Assembly (NCBI RefSeq): GCF_001500315.1
Contig: NZ_LLER01000020.1
Span: forward strand, 62,001 to 126,000
Length of the DNA: 64,000 nucleotides
Source of the DNA: Staphylococcus auricularis
GTDB lineage: Bacteria > Bacillota > Bacilli > Staphylococcales > Staphylococcaceae
Reading direction: 5' to 3'
The position numbers and the translations under genes are program-made. A model generated the notes under the pieces. It searched no databases. It had not been told where the DNA came from and saw only the letters and a list, made by a program, of their open reading frames with translations. Shown piece after piece: positions 35,996 to 45,396 of the stretch (positions are counted from its first letter, which is position 1; the number at the start of each line of letters is the position of its first letter).

Positions 35996-37786
35996 ATGTC
36001 GCTATTAGATTTACCAATCATGTTAGTCATCGTCATCTTCATTGCGTTCGGTGTCTTCAGTCAATGGCTGGCAGATAAGATTAAATGGCCATCGATTGTA
36101 GTGATGTCTATTGTTGGACTTCTCATTGGTCCGATCTTAGGGTTAGTCAACCCACAAGAAACGTTAGGTGAAGATGTCTTTTCACCTATGGTCTCGCTCG
36201 CGGTAGCGATTATTTTATTTGAAGGTAGTAGTAATCTTGATTTTAGAGAATTAAGAGGCGTCTCCAAAGCAGTCAGCCGGATTATCACGGTCGGTGCAGC
36301 GATTGCATGGTTGCTTGGCGCTGTCGCACTACACTATATTTTAGATTTCCCTGTAGAAATCTCACTCGTATTAGGTGGTTTATTCTTAATCACAGGCCCA
36401 ACCGTGATTCAACCCCTATTAAAACAAGGTAAAGTACGGAATAGTATCGACTCGATCTTACGTTGGGAAAGTATCATCCTCGATCCAGTCGGTCCAATGG
36501 TCGCATTAACTGCATTCTATGTCTTTGATATCGTAGACAAAGGCTTTGCGTTAGAAACGATCTTTGGTTACATTCTTACATTGCTTATCGTTGTAGCAAT
36601 CGGCTTATTAGCTTCTTACATATTTATGAAACTCGTGAAGCATGATAAGATTCCGCAAAACTTGATGCCACCGATCCAATTTGTGTTTATTTTACTCATC
36701 TTTGGTATCTGTGATGAAATCTTACCAGAGTCAGGATTGCTTGCTGTAACGATCTTTGGTTTAGCAATGGCACGTCTAAAACGTCACGACTTACTCTTCA
36801 AAGAGTCAGATCACTTTATTGATAATGCATCAACGATTCTTGTCTCAACGGTCTTTATCTTAATCACTTCTTCATTAACGTTAGACATTCTAAAAAGTGT
36901 CTTATCATGGCAACTCGTGGTCTTCTGTATCGTGATGATCGTGTTAGTCAGACCGATTTCTGTATTACTTTCAACAATCAAAACCGAAATTTCGCTACGT
37001 GAACGTCTCATGATAGGTATGATGGCACCAAGAGGTATCGTTGTGCTTACCGTAGCTCAATTCTTTGCAGGTTTATTCGTAGAAGATAATGCACCGATGG
37101 CAGAATTTATCATGCCAGTTACATTCGGGCTTGTCTTCGTGACCGTTGTCATCTATGGCTTTGGTTTCGTTCCATTGAGTAAAGCGATGGGGTTATCAAG
37201 TACAGAACCACCTGGCGTTATTCTTATTGGTGATAGCGAATTTTCATTTGAACTCGGCTCTAAATTACGTGAGCACGACATTCCAGTGATGATGTTCAGC
37301 CTATTCTCTAATACAAAAGAACGTGCGAAAAATGATGGCTTTGAAGTCTTCGAAGGTAACTTCTTATCTAGTAATGATCGTATTTACGCTGATTTAACAC
37401 GTTATGATAAATGTCTATTGATGGCAAAATCATTCGTCTTAAACACATTGGCATTTAATGAACTTGTACCAGAGTTTGGTCTGAAAAATGTAGACATGAT
37501 GCCGATTGCATTTAACGATGAACGTGCGCGTCAAAACATCAATGGACCCATTCAAAATCACATCTTGTTTGATCAAGAAATGACGGCGAAATGGTTCGAT
37601 GATTTTGTGAAAGATCACGAAATCCAAGAAATTGCAGCAGATAAACAAAATCAATTAACGGACAATGATATGGTACTTTATCACATTGATGAAGAGAATA
37701 CAGTCACATTAAAACGTAACAACACAAACTTCAATGATACTGAAGAAGGTACGATAGGTTACCTAAAAGATGCTTATAACAATTAA
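35996..37786 (+). CDS. CPA1-type cation:proton antiporter with a cytoplasmic Rossmann-like domain
   Basis: The 596-residue protein has about 12 membrane segments. It shows LLIGPILGL, AVAIILFEGSSNLDF, GPTVIQPLL (in place of the usual TDP), LRWESIILDPVGP (ESxxND-like, here with Asp) and MMAPRGIVVL. From about residue 400 it has a soluble domain beginning VILIGDSEFSFELGSKL, an RCK_N-like Rossmann fold. After it comes a short acidic tail without a clear RCK_C domain. It is probably an Na+ or K+/H+ antiporter with nucleotide-sensing control. The RBS GGAGGG precedes the ATG. It lies between the inverted repeats. Confidence 0.87.
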   Translation: MSLLDLPIMLVIVIFIAFGVFSQWLADKIKWPSIVVMSIVGLLIGPILGLVNPQETLGEDVFSPMVSLAVAIILFEGSSNLDFRELRGVSKAVSRIITVGAAIAWLLGAVALHYILDFPVEISLVLGGLFLITGPTVIQPLLKQGKVRNSIDSILRWESIILDPVGPMVALTAFYVFDIVDKGFALETIFGYILTLLIVVAIGLLASYIFMKLVKHDKIPQNLMPPIQFVFILLIFGICDEILPESGLLAVTIFGLAMARLKRHDLLFKESDHFIDNASTILVSTVFILITSSLTLDILKSVLSWQLVVFCIVMIVLVRPISVLLSTIKTEISLRERLMIGMMAPRGIVVLTVAQFFAGLFVEDNAPMAEFIMPVTFGLVFVTVVIYGFGFVPLSKAMGLSSTEPPGVILIGDSEFSFELGSKLREHDIPVMMFSLFSNTKERAKNDGFEVFEGNFLSSNDRIYADLTRYDKCLLMAKSFVLNTLAFNELVPEFGLKNVDMMPIAFNDERARQNINGPIQNHILFDQEMTAKWFDDFVKDHEIQEIAADKQNQLTDNDMVLYHIDEENTVTLKRNNTNFNDTEEGTIGYLKDAYNN

Positions 37787-37806
37787 ATTCTCATAGTAAA
37801 AAGAAA

Positions 37807-37848
37807 GCACCCGTCAAGTGAGCGACTAAGGCTCATTTGACGGATGCA
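37807..37848 (+). terminator. terminator after the CPA antiporter gene
   Basis: GCA-CCGTCAA-TGAGC pairs with GCTCA-TTGACGG-TGC, followed by a short T-rich end. Confidence 0.8.
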
Positions 37849-38004
37849 TTTTTGTGGTTTCCCTAAAACTAAATTAAAGGACACAAGTTGTGCTTATGAA
37901 CAATCATTTATTAAAACTAATGAGGATATTACTGTTACTAAGTTAGAAGTAAGGATGTAAAATCGTGAGATTTTATAAAAATTCAAGAAATTATAGATAA
38001 AGCA
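37849..38004. other. spacer between the antiporter terminator and repeat copy B
   Basis: About 150 AT-rich bases with no gene or clear structure. Confidence 0.4.
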
Positions 38005-38225
38005 AGATAAGAAAAAGCGACTCCACCCGAAAAATCGGATAAAGTCGCTTAGAAAGATTGCAGCACCGTCCGAGACTCCTGAGGCATCTAGCCGAAACTG
38101 AAAATCCATTTTGGCAAAATACATGAAATGATTTAAGGCGTTTTTTAATAGCCAAAATTAGTTGAAGTGAGGCGCCTAGGAAAGCGAGGACAGGTGAGCA
38201 ATCTGTAGAACATCACTTAATATAT
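38005..38225 (-). repeat. intergenic repeat, copy B (221 bp, inverted relative to copy A)
   Basis: Its reverse complement matches copy A along its full length, apart from the 109-bp insertion and a few substitutions and single-base indels. It begins about 20 bases after the fbp stop, so it forms the 3' untranslated region of fbp. It ends with the hairpin AAGCGACT/AGTCGCTT (38015-38050), which on the minus strand is followed by T-runs and can terminate fbp. Confidence 0.85.
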
Positions 38226-38246
38226 CTACCATTAGGGTGGAGCGCT

Positions 38247-40199
38247 TTATTTTAAGAAGCGATCTTGCATCAATTCTTTTAAGATATCAATTTCTTGTTG
38301 AATGGCTTTACCTTTATTCGTATCTTTAATTTTTTTACGCTCTAGCTCTTTATCTACGACGCGACGTACAGATAATTCATCAGCCCCATTACGTAACACA
38401 TTTTCTTTAGAGTTAAAGTGTTGGTGCGCAACGAGTTGCATACCGAATGAATTATATAACAGTGTATAACCTGCGATACCTGTAGTAGATTGATAGGCTT
38501 TAGAGAAGCCACCATCGATGACGAGCATTTTACCGTCAGCTTTAATTGGATTTTCACCATCGATTTCTTTGACAGGTGTATGACCATTGATGATGCGGCC
38601 TTGTTCAGGATCTAGACCAAAGTCTTTGAGCATTTTTTTACACATGTCGACATCTTCACGTAAATAATAGTAAGGATTTTTAATCTCTTTGTGTGCAGCT
38701 TTATCAGCGATGAAGTAACGTTCAAACGTCGTCATTGCGCGCTTACCAAAGAGTGATGAATATTTCCCTGTCCATAAGTACCATACGAGGTCAGTCGCCA
38801 AATCATCACCGACGTCTTTATGATTGAACGCATAACGCACGTAAGCTTCAAAGTGATCTAATAAATCACGGCCATAACGTTTTACGCCATCGATTTCCAT
38901 GGATTCCATTTCACCATCTTCATTGACTGGGATACAGCCGTGAATTAACAGATTACCATTATAAGGTAAATAGAGTTTTCCTTTTTGCATCAAGAAGGTC
39001 ATGTGACGTTTTAATTTTTCAGACTGTTGGACGGATAGGAGTAATTTATCGATGACTTCTTGTTCTTCTTCTGTGAGCGCAGTAGGATCATTAGGATCGA
39101 CCGTTTGGAAACATGTATGTTCTAATGGATATGTTTTTCCATAAAGTGTTGCTGTGAGATTGTCATAGTCAATGCTTTCTAACACAAGACGGCTCTCCAT
39201 ATCAAAGCTCGGACGACGTTTGATGATTGGTGCTTCAAGTTTGAATTGAATCATCGCGATCGCTTGATGAATTTTAGTGATTTGTGCTTTTTCTTCTTCT
39301 CCTAAATCGTCGGCATGTTTTGGACGGAATGGATCGTTTGTACCGTCATAGTATTTTTCGGCTAATGTAAGTAACGGTCTTAGGTTAATACCATATGCAT
39401 CTTCAATGATGTCTAAGTTGTTATAACGCGCACAGATGCGAAGTAAGTTAGCGAGACATACCTTAGAACCGGCATAAGCACCAATCCATAGCACATCGTG
39501 GTTCCCCCATTGAATGTCTACAGAATGATAGTTGATCAACGTTTCCATAATTTTATCTGGATCAGGTCCACGGTCGTAAATATCACCGACCACATGCAGA
39601 TGATCGACAACGAGCTGTTGTACAGTAAAGGATAAACCAATGATGAGATCGTCTGATTGTTCTAATTCGACGATTTGATTCATCAACGTATTATAATAAG
39701 AAGATTTGTTGTTATATTTATTACTGTGATAGAGCAATTCTTCTATAATAAAGACATAGTTTTTAGGTAATGCTTTACGTAATTTCGTACGTGTATATTT
39801 AGATGAAGCATATGTCACGAGTTTGATTAAACGGTGAATGGTTTCAATGTACCATTGGTTTAACGCATCTTTCGTTTTGATATCACTTTTGACGAGGTTG
39901 ATTTTTTCTTCAGGATAATAAACCAACGCCGCAAAGTCATTGATTTCTTGTTCGCTTAACTCGTCGTGGAAAATGTCAGAGATTTTTTGACGTACATTGC
40001 CTGAACCATTACGTAACACGTGTTGGAAGGCGTCATATTCTCCGTGTAAGTCACTGACAAAGTGCTCAGTACCTTTAGGTAAGTCGAGGATTGATTTTAA
40101 ATTAATAATTTCTGTAGCGAGCGCTTCTTCATTATCAAATTGTTTAGCTAGTAAATCTAAATATCTGCTTTTTAATTTGTTCGATGACGGCATAGTCAT
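38247..40199 (-). CDS. fbp: fructose-1,6-bisphosphatase, class 3
   Basis: The 650-residue enzyme removes the 1-phosphate from fructose-1,6-bisphosphate in gluconeogenesis. It is the large class 3 type built on a metallophosphoesterase fold. Metal-ligand motifs are seen in [35 protein letters not shown] and, near the C-terminus, NGHTPVK. Length and order match the Firmicute family. The ATG at 40199 has GGAG ten bases upstream; a second ATG two codons later is also possible. A cre-like sequence lies about 50 bases upstream. The 3' end runs into repeat copy B. Confidence 0.95.
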   Translation of the reverse strand: MTMPSSNKLKSRYLDLLAKQFDNEEALATEIINLKSILDLPKGTEHFVSDLHGEYDAFQHVLRNGSGNVRQKISDIFHDELSEQEINDFAALVYYPEEKINLVKSDIKTKDALNQWYIETIHRLIKLVTYASSKYTRTKLRKALPKNYVFIIEELLYHSNKYNNKSSYYNTLMNQIVELEQSDDLIIGLSFTVQQLVVDHLHVVGDIYDRGPDPDKIMETLINYHSVDIQWGNHDVLWIGAYAGSKVCLANLLRICARYNNLDIIEDAYGINLRPLLTLAEKYYDGTNDPFRPKHADDLGEEEKAQITKIHQAIAMIQFKLEAPIIKRRPSFDMESRLVLESIDYDNLTATLYGKTYPLEHTCFQTVDPNDPTALTEEEQEVIDKLLLSVQQSEKLKRHMTFLMQKGKLYLPYNGNLLIHGCIPVNEDGEMESMEIDGVKRYGRDLLDHFEAYVRYAFNHKDVGDDLATDLVWYLWTGKYSSLFGKRAMTTFERYFIADKAAHKEIKNPYYYLREDVDMCKKMLKDFGLDPEQGRIINGHTPVKEIDGENPIKADGKMLVIDGGFSKAYQSTTGIAGYTLLYNSFGMQLVAHQHFNSKENVLRNGADELSVRRVVDKELERKKIKDTNKGKAIQQEIDILKELMQDRFLK

Positions 40200-40247
40200 T
40201 TATCGTTCACTCCATCTTTTGTAATTTTCTCTATATCATCATGTGTA

Positions 40248-40261
40248 GTAAAACGCTTACA
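40248..40261 (-). promoter_or_regulatory. cre-like site upstream of fbp
   Basis: On the minus strand TGTAAGCGTTTTAC matches the cre consensus at 12 of 14 positions. Carbon-catabolite control of a gluconeogenic enzyme would make sense. Confidence 0.4.
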
Positions 40262-40577
40262 CATAGATCAGATCAATTCCAACATATCATAAAATATGAG
40301 CAATTGTGTACAAGTATGTTTTGATATAATAGTAAAAGTGTCATCATGAATGATGCTTAAAAGCGAATCGTTATGTTACTCAAATATGTAAAAATCTAAG
40401 TGTAACACTTGTTTTAATAGATTAAAGGAGTAAATTGTTCATATTTTCACAAATGTAGCAATAGAAGTTCGATCAATTTTTGATGTAGAAAGATAAAATA
40501 TATGCAAAATAACTCATTAATTCACATAAGTATATAATAATTCACTGTGTAAGGGTTTAAAAGTATCTGAATTTTTG
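40262..40577. other. AT-rich region between fbp and the candidate RNA
   Basis: No coding frame of quality is visible. It contains the upstream part of the fbp promoter region and leads to a TATAAT at 40578-40583 on the plus strand. Confidence 0.4.
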
Positions 40578-40589
40578 TATAATATATGA

Positions 40590-40850
40590 TGTAACTAATT
40601 CATAGACGGATCATACATTGGTGTAAGAAGTAAAAGCGTAAATCAGTATAAACAATCACTAATCATAAATCGTTATCAAGGGGTATGCGTTTAAATAAAC
40701 GATGAATTAAACACACCAATGTTTAGTTACATTTATGTTGCTGGAGGCTTAACAATACGAGGGAGAAGTTCCAGTATACATAACTAAAGGGAGAAATTTC
40801 TATCAATATGGAAGGATTAACTCGATAAGGGGAGTTAATCCTTTTTTTAT
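40590..40850 (+). ncRNA. candidate structured small RNA with its own promoter and terminator
   Basis: A TATAAT (40578-40583) predicts a start near 40590. The transcript would begin with a long-range stem: GTAACTAA (40591-40598) and ACATTGGTGT (40615-40624) pair with the contiguous ACACCAATGT-TTAGTTAC (40713-40730). This leaves a 16-base bulge and an internal hairpin CGTTT/AAACG (about 40688-40701). Two GGGAGAA motifs follow (about 40763 and 40790). The RNA would end at a strong terminator, AAGGATTAACTC/GAGTTAATCCTT (40812-40843) plus seven T. The next gene is 250 bases further, so it looks independent. The -35 is weak. Confidence 0.5.
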
Positions 40851-41014
40851 TTGTTTATCGTAAAGTTAGAATTATTCTACTTTTAAATGTTGTAAAACTT
40901 AGTAAAATAAATTCCTTTAATTATACAATGAGCAGAAAAATGTATAACTGACAGGGCTAAATGGTTAGCTAGTACATAAAATAGTTTCATTATTCACTAA
41001 TTATAAAAATGTTA
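40851..41014. other. region between the candidate RNA terminator and the MFS promoter
   Basis: About 160 AT-rich bases, no gene or structure recognised. Confidence 0.4.
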
Positions 41015-41043
41015 TTGTAACCGATTTCATTATGTGCTAATAT
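41015..41043 (+). promoter_or_regulatory. promoter of the ACS-type MFS gene, overlapped by a perfect cre site
   Basis: A -35-like TTGTAA (41015-41020) and an extended -10 (TG-C-TAATAT, to 41043) are 17 bases apart. TGTAACCGATTTCA at 41016-41029 matches the cre consensus TGWAANCGNTNWCA at all 14 positions and covers the -35, so CcpA repression in the presence of preferred sugars is predicted. Confidence 0.7.
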
Positions 41044-41101
41044 CAAGTGGATCCAAACAACTTAAGTTGATATTTAGGCTATCAGGAAAGAAGGAAACAC
41101 T

Positions 41102-42381
41102 ATGACACATAAGAGAACAAAGGTACGTTGGTTTTTTATGGCTGCATTTTTCATCATTGGCGTCATCGCTTATATGGATAGATCAAACATCTCTATTATA
41201 GCGGCTCCGATGATGGAAGATTTACATTTAACCAAAACGCAATTTGGTTTATTAGCATCATTCTTCTCACTAGGATATGCGCTCATGCAAGTACCGTCAG
41301 GATTTTTAGCGGAAAAATTTGGACCGAGAAAATGTTGACGATTTCCCTGGTTTGGTGGAGTGCATTTACGATTTTAACAGGTTTAGTGAAAAATCATGGT
41401 TTATTATATACAGTGCGATTCCTCTTTGGTGTAGGGGAAGCACCGATGTATCCTTCAAACGCAGTATTTAACTCATTTTGGTTTGCGAAAAATGAAAAAG
41501 GACGTGCATCAAGTGCGTTACTCGCAGGTTCATACTTTGGACCCGTTATCGCACCAGTAGTAACGATTGCCATCGTTAATATGTTCGGTTGGCAAGCCGT
41601 GTTCTACATCTTTGGTTTTGTAGGGATTATCATTGCACTATTATGGTTCATCATTGCGAAAGACTTACCAGAGCAACACCGCATGGTCAATGAAGCAGAG
41701 AAACAATACATTATGGCAGAGCGTGACGTCATTCAAACGGATAAAGCGACTGCGCCATGGTCTTTATTCTTCCAACGTTTCAGTTTTTATGCGATTGCGG
41801 CTCAATACTTTGTAGTTCAGTTTGTCGTTGCACTCTTTTTAATTTGGTTACCGACTTACTTAACAGAGCAGTATCACGTGAAATTAACGGATCCTGATAT
41901 GGCATGGGCGGCAGGTGCACCATGGATAGCGATGTTCGTCCTCATCATGCTTGGTGGTATGATTTCAGATAAAATTTTACAAGCAGGTAAATCTCGCTTC
42001 GTCGCACGTGGCTCGATCGCAATTACAGGCTTTGTCGTATTTAGTATTGCGTTATTTATGTCTGTACGTTCAGAAGATTTAGTGATTAACATTCTGTGGT
42101 TGTCATTATGTTTAGGCGGTATCGGTATTTCAACAGGCATGAGCTGGGCTGCAGCAACTGATCTTGGACGTAACTTTGCGGGCTCTGTATCGGGTTGGAT
42201 GAACTTATGGGGCAACATAGGTGCTTTATTAAGCCCGTTATTAGCTGGGTTCTTAGCAGATCGTCTCGGTTGGACGCTCACACTTCAATTAATTATCATT
42301 CCAGTTGTTTTTGCGATTATCATGTGGTTGTTTGTTAAACCGGATAAACCATTAATCGTAGAAAAACATAAATTAAAATAG
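41102..42381 (+). pseudogene. ACS-family MFS transporter (glucarate/galactonate/phthalate type) with a frameshift
   Basis: Residues 1-78 (MYMDRSNIS-type first segment, then SLGYALMQVPSGFLAEKFGPRK) are in one frame, which stops at 41336-41338. The rest, from MLTISLVWWSAFTILTG to the end at 42381, is one frame over. Adding one A to the run at 41329-41332 restores a 426-residue, 12-segment protein. RFLFGVGEAPMYPS and the motif-A residues mark the anion:cation symporter family, which takes up sugar acids. The frameshift lies in the loop between segments 2 and 3. A homopolymer error is as likely as a true pseudogene. The cre site upstream fits a carbon-source transporter. Confidence 0.82.
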
Positions 42382-42386
42382 TTTGA

Positions 42387-42437
42387 AATGCGCACATGTG
42401 CAGTTGAATCAGTTGATGATTGACCAGCACGTGTGCG
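42387..42437 (+). terminator. terminator after the MFS gene
   Basis: AATGCGCAC-TGTGC pairs with GCAC-TGTGCGTTTT, ending in T-rich sequence. Confidence 0.65.
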
Positions 42438-42558
42438 TTTTATATTTTCAAAAAGGAAGGGAAGATAGCTGTTATATTCAACCTATGAAGAAATTCGACA
42501 ACCGTTGTATAATACTAAATGAAAGTAAGAAGTACTGTAAATTATGGGAGATGAAGAA

Positions 42559-43257
42559 ATGTTATATCAACATGGCACGTTAGCTGATTTAATGGCAGGT
42601 ATGTTACAAGGGACAGCCTCTATCAATGATATTTTAGCGCATGGAGATTTAGGTATTGGGACATTGTCTGGTTCTGACGGAGAGGTCATCATCCTGGATG
42701 GTAAAGCATATCATGCAAATGCAGCGGGTGAATTTAAAACATTAACAGGAGAATTATTAACGCCGTTTGCTACAGTCGTTCCGTTTCAAAAGGATTCACA
42801 ATTTGAAGTGGAGAGTGAGCAAGCTTCTGATGCATTACAACAAGCGATTCTCGATCAAGCGAAAAGTAAAAATCTTTTCTTAGCGGTAAAAGTCACAGGT
42901 CAATTTAAAGATATAAGTGTACGCATGTTACCGAAACAAGAACCACCCTATACACGTTTGAAAAACTCTGCTGAGCAACAACCAGAATTTACTAAAACAG
43001 ACATGAAAGGAACCATTGTTGGCTTTTATGCGCCACAACTCTTCCACGGTATTGCTTCAGGTGGATTCCACTTACATTTTATTGATGACGATAAAACATT
43101 TGGCGGACATGTGTTAGACTTTAATATACAATCTGGTACAGTTGAACTTCATCATATTGAAACATTAGAACAACATTTTCCAATCGATGATCCAACATTT
43201 TTAGAAACGGATATCGATTATGATCATATTTCCGAGGAAATTAACGAAGTCGAATAA
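42559..43257 (+). CDS. budA: alpha-acetolactate decarboxylase
   Basis: The 232-residue enzyme converts acetolactate to acetoin in the cytoplasm. The zinc ligands are in GFHLHF (two His) and GGHVLDF (third His), as in the family. The N-terminal LYQHGTLADLMAGMLQGTASI and the Gly-Ser-Asp-Gly-Glu turn also fit. The start at 42559 is preferred over the ATG at 42544, because GGGAGATG is the RBS and lies after that earlier ATG. No acetolactate synthase gene is adjacent. The FUSC gene follows 127 bases downstream without a visible terminator. Confidence 0.95.
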   Translation: MLYQHGTLADLMAGMLQGTASINDILAHGDLGIGTLSGSDGEVIILDGKAYHANAAGEFKTLTGELLTPFATVVPFQKDSQFEVESEQASDALQQAILDQAKSKNLFLAVKVTGQFKDISVRMLPKQEPPYTRLKNSAEQQPEFTKTDMKGTIVGFYAPQLFHGIASGGFHLHFIDDDKTFGGHVLDFNIQSGTVELHHIETLEQHFPIDDPTFLETDIDYDHISEEINEVE

Positions 43258-43383
43258 ATTGAGACCATGCTCAAATGAACCGATTCGAGTTTGAACAGAA
43301 ACAGCAAGTGGGGTTGAAGTGGTTGCGTTAAAACATGTGAAACCACGGTACCCGCTAAACTAAAGAGAGAAAGAAGGTTCAAG

Positions 43384-45285
43384 TTGAAAAAGTATTTGCA
43401 AGCATTACTCCAATTTAACGCGAGTAAAGTAGACATCAATAAAGGGATAAGACAGATGTTATTAATGCTTGTACCACTTTTTATTGGTTATTTTAGTGAT
43501 CATTTTTCAACGGGATTATTAGTAGCCACAGGTACGTTGGCACACATCTATGTCTTTGGTGGTCCCTTACGTTCAAGATTAACCACCGTTGTACTATGTA
43601 GTATTGGCTTTTCTCTAGGAATGATGCTGGGCACGTTAACGGTCGATGAACCCATCATCTTTGGGATCTTGTTACTGATCTTTGCAGTAGTGCCGTATTA
43701 TATTTTCAGCACGTTAAACATCCCAGGTCCTTCTTCGATATTCTTTATCGTATCACTCAGTTTACCGATCAATTTACCTCATGCGCCGGATGAAGCGTTA
43801 TTCAGAGGTTGTGCGATGCTCTTTGGGGGCTTCTTAGCGACAGTTGTCGTGCTCTTAACCGTTTATTTTTCTAGAAATGCTGGCGAGTTCAAAGCAGTAC
43901 AGAACGATTATAATATGTTAAAACAACTGATATATAATTTCGATGATCCTAATGCATTTATGGAAGTGTCTCGTTTAGCTGTCGATAGCTTCCGTCGATC
44001 CGATAAAGCATTGGTGACATTTTCAGCATCGCATTCAAGTGAGCCGAATGGTTTTCAACGGTTGCTGTTATTACATAATTTAGCACAAGCCATCCATTCA
44101 GAGTTGCTTGATTTGAATGAAAACGGACATCGTCCATTGCCACCGATTATCAAAGAGATGATCGATTACGTCATCAAATTAGTCTATGGTAAAGGCGATA
44201 TTCGTGCGCAATGGCAAAAAGAAGTACAAGTCGAGCCTGAATTTCAAATGTTGGTGAACCACATCTTTAAAGTGGACGAAATGATGCGTGTCAGTGATGA
44301 ACGAATCAAGCATGAAATGGATGTGCGTTTACCTATACATGGACAAACACTATTGCAGAATTTAAGTTTAGAGTCTTACAAATTTAGAAATACGTTGCGT
44401 TACATTGTCATTATGGCGGTTTCGATTATAATCGCACTCATGTTTGATTTTGACAAAGCATATTGGATTCCAATCAGTACGCATACCGTATTGCTCGGCT
44501 CATCTACGTGGCACAGCTTTGAACGTGCAGGTTCCCGTGGCGTTGGAACCATTTTAGGTGTCCTCGTATTATCAGTCGTATTACTCTTCTCACCTCCTAT
44601 TCCTGTCGCGATTATTTTACTTGCCGTCGCAGCAGGACTTACAGAAATGATCGTAGGTGCGAACTATTTCTATGCAGTCATTTTCATCACGATCCAAGTG
44701 CTACTCTTAAACGGTTTAGCATCTGGTAACTTAACTATTCTTAACGCCTTACCGCGCTTAATCGATGTCTTTGTGGGTATCGTCATCGCTGTGATAGGTG
44801 TGATGATCTTAGGTCGTAAAACGGCGTCTTCTATGATTCCGAAAACGATTGTCGATGTGATTCGAGAAGAAGCGGTGCTCTTCCATTACTTATTTTCAAC
44901 AGATAAGATGGGGGAACAACCATTTGATAAACACGAATTGCTTCACTTAAGCATTAAAATCAGTAATATGCTTGAAGTGTACAACAGTGCTAAAGGTGAG
45001 CTCTTCAGCAAGGAACGCTATATTCAAGCTTATTACGCCAACATTCATGCGTTAGAAGAACTGAGCTTGATGCTCTCACGGGCGATGTACAACGATAAGC
45101 GTAAAACGATTGATGCAGAACCGATGGGCCAATATTTGCTCGTGTTCGAAAATCTCGCGAAATATTATGAACGCGGACAACAACTCACGCAACAATCGTT
45201 ACCTGCCTTACCACAATATGTATATATCAGAAATGCACTACTTCATATGCAACATAATTGTTTATCAGCGATGCATAAAAATTAA
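43384..45285 (+). CDS. FUSC-family membrane protein (aromatic acid exporter-like)
   Basis: The 633-residue protein has two membrane blocks: about residues 20-160 with five or six segments, and about 335-470 with another set. A long soluble region separates them and a helical soluble C-terminus follows. This duplicated arrangement is typical of the FUSC/YccS/AaeB group, linked to export of aromatic acids or envelope compounds. A TTG start is used, with AGAAGG six bases upstream. It follows budA, and acid-related stress is one possible link. No accessory membrane-fusion partner is seen, as expected in a Gram-positive. Confidence 0.82.
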   Translation: MKKYLQALLQFNASKVDINKGIRQMLLMLVPLFIGYFSDHFSTGLLVATGTLAHIYVFGGPLRSRLTTVVLCSIGFSLGMMLGTLTVDEPIIFGILLLIFAVVPYYIFSTLNIPGPSSIFFIVSLSLPINLPHAPDEALFRGCAMLFGGFLATVVVLLTVYFSRNAGEFKAVQNDYNMLKQLIYNFDDPNAFMEVSRLAVDSFRRSDKALVTFSASHSSEPNGFQRLLLLHNLAQAIHSELLDLNENGHRPLPPIIKEMIDYVIKLVYGKGDIRAQWQKEVQVEPEFQMLVNHIFKVDEMMRVSDERIKHEMDVRLPIHGQTLLQNLSLESYKFRNTLRYIVIMAVSIIIALMFDFDKAYWIPISTHTVLLGSSTWHSFERAGSRGVGTILGVLVLSVVLLFSPPIPVAIILLAVAAGLTEMIVGANYFYAVIFITIQVLLLNGLASGNLTILNALPRLIDVFVGIVIAVIGVMILGRKTASSMIPKTIVDVIREEAVLFHYLFSTDKMGEQPFDKHELLHLSIKISNMLEVYNSAKGELFSKERYIQAYYANIHALEELSLMLSRAMYNDKRKTIDAEPMGQYLLVFENLAKYYERGQQLTQQSLPALPQYVYIRNALLHMQHNCLSAMHKN

Positions 45286-45303
45286 GCATATCGCGCATAT
45301 AAC

Positions 45304-45350
45304 AAAAGCGGTTGAACGACTTGATGTTTCAAAGTCTTCAACCGCTTCTT
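45304..45350. terminator. bidirectional terminator between the FUSC gene and the paralogous pair
   Basis: AAAAGCGGTTGAA-GAC pairs with GTC-TTCAACCGCTT, with A- and T-rich ends. Confidence 0.8.
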
Positions 45351-45396
45351 TTCGTTTATAAAGTTAGGACAACATTTGCCCTGAGCATCCAACCAT

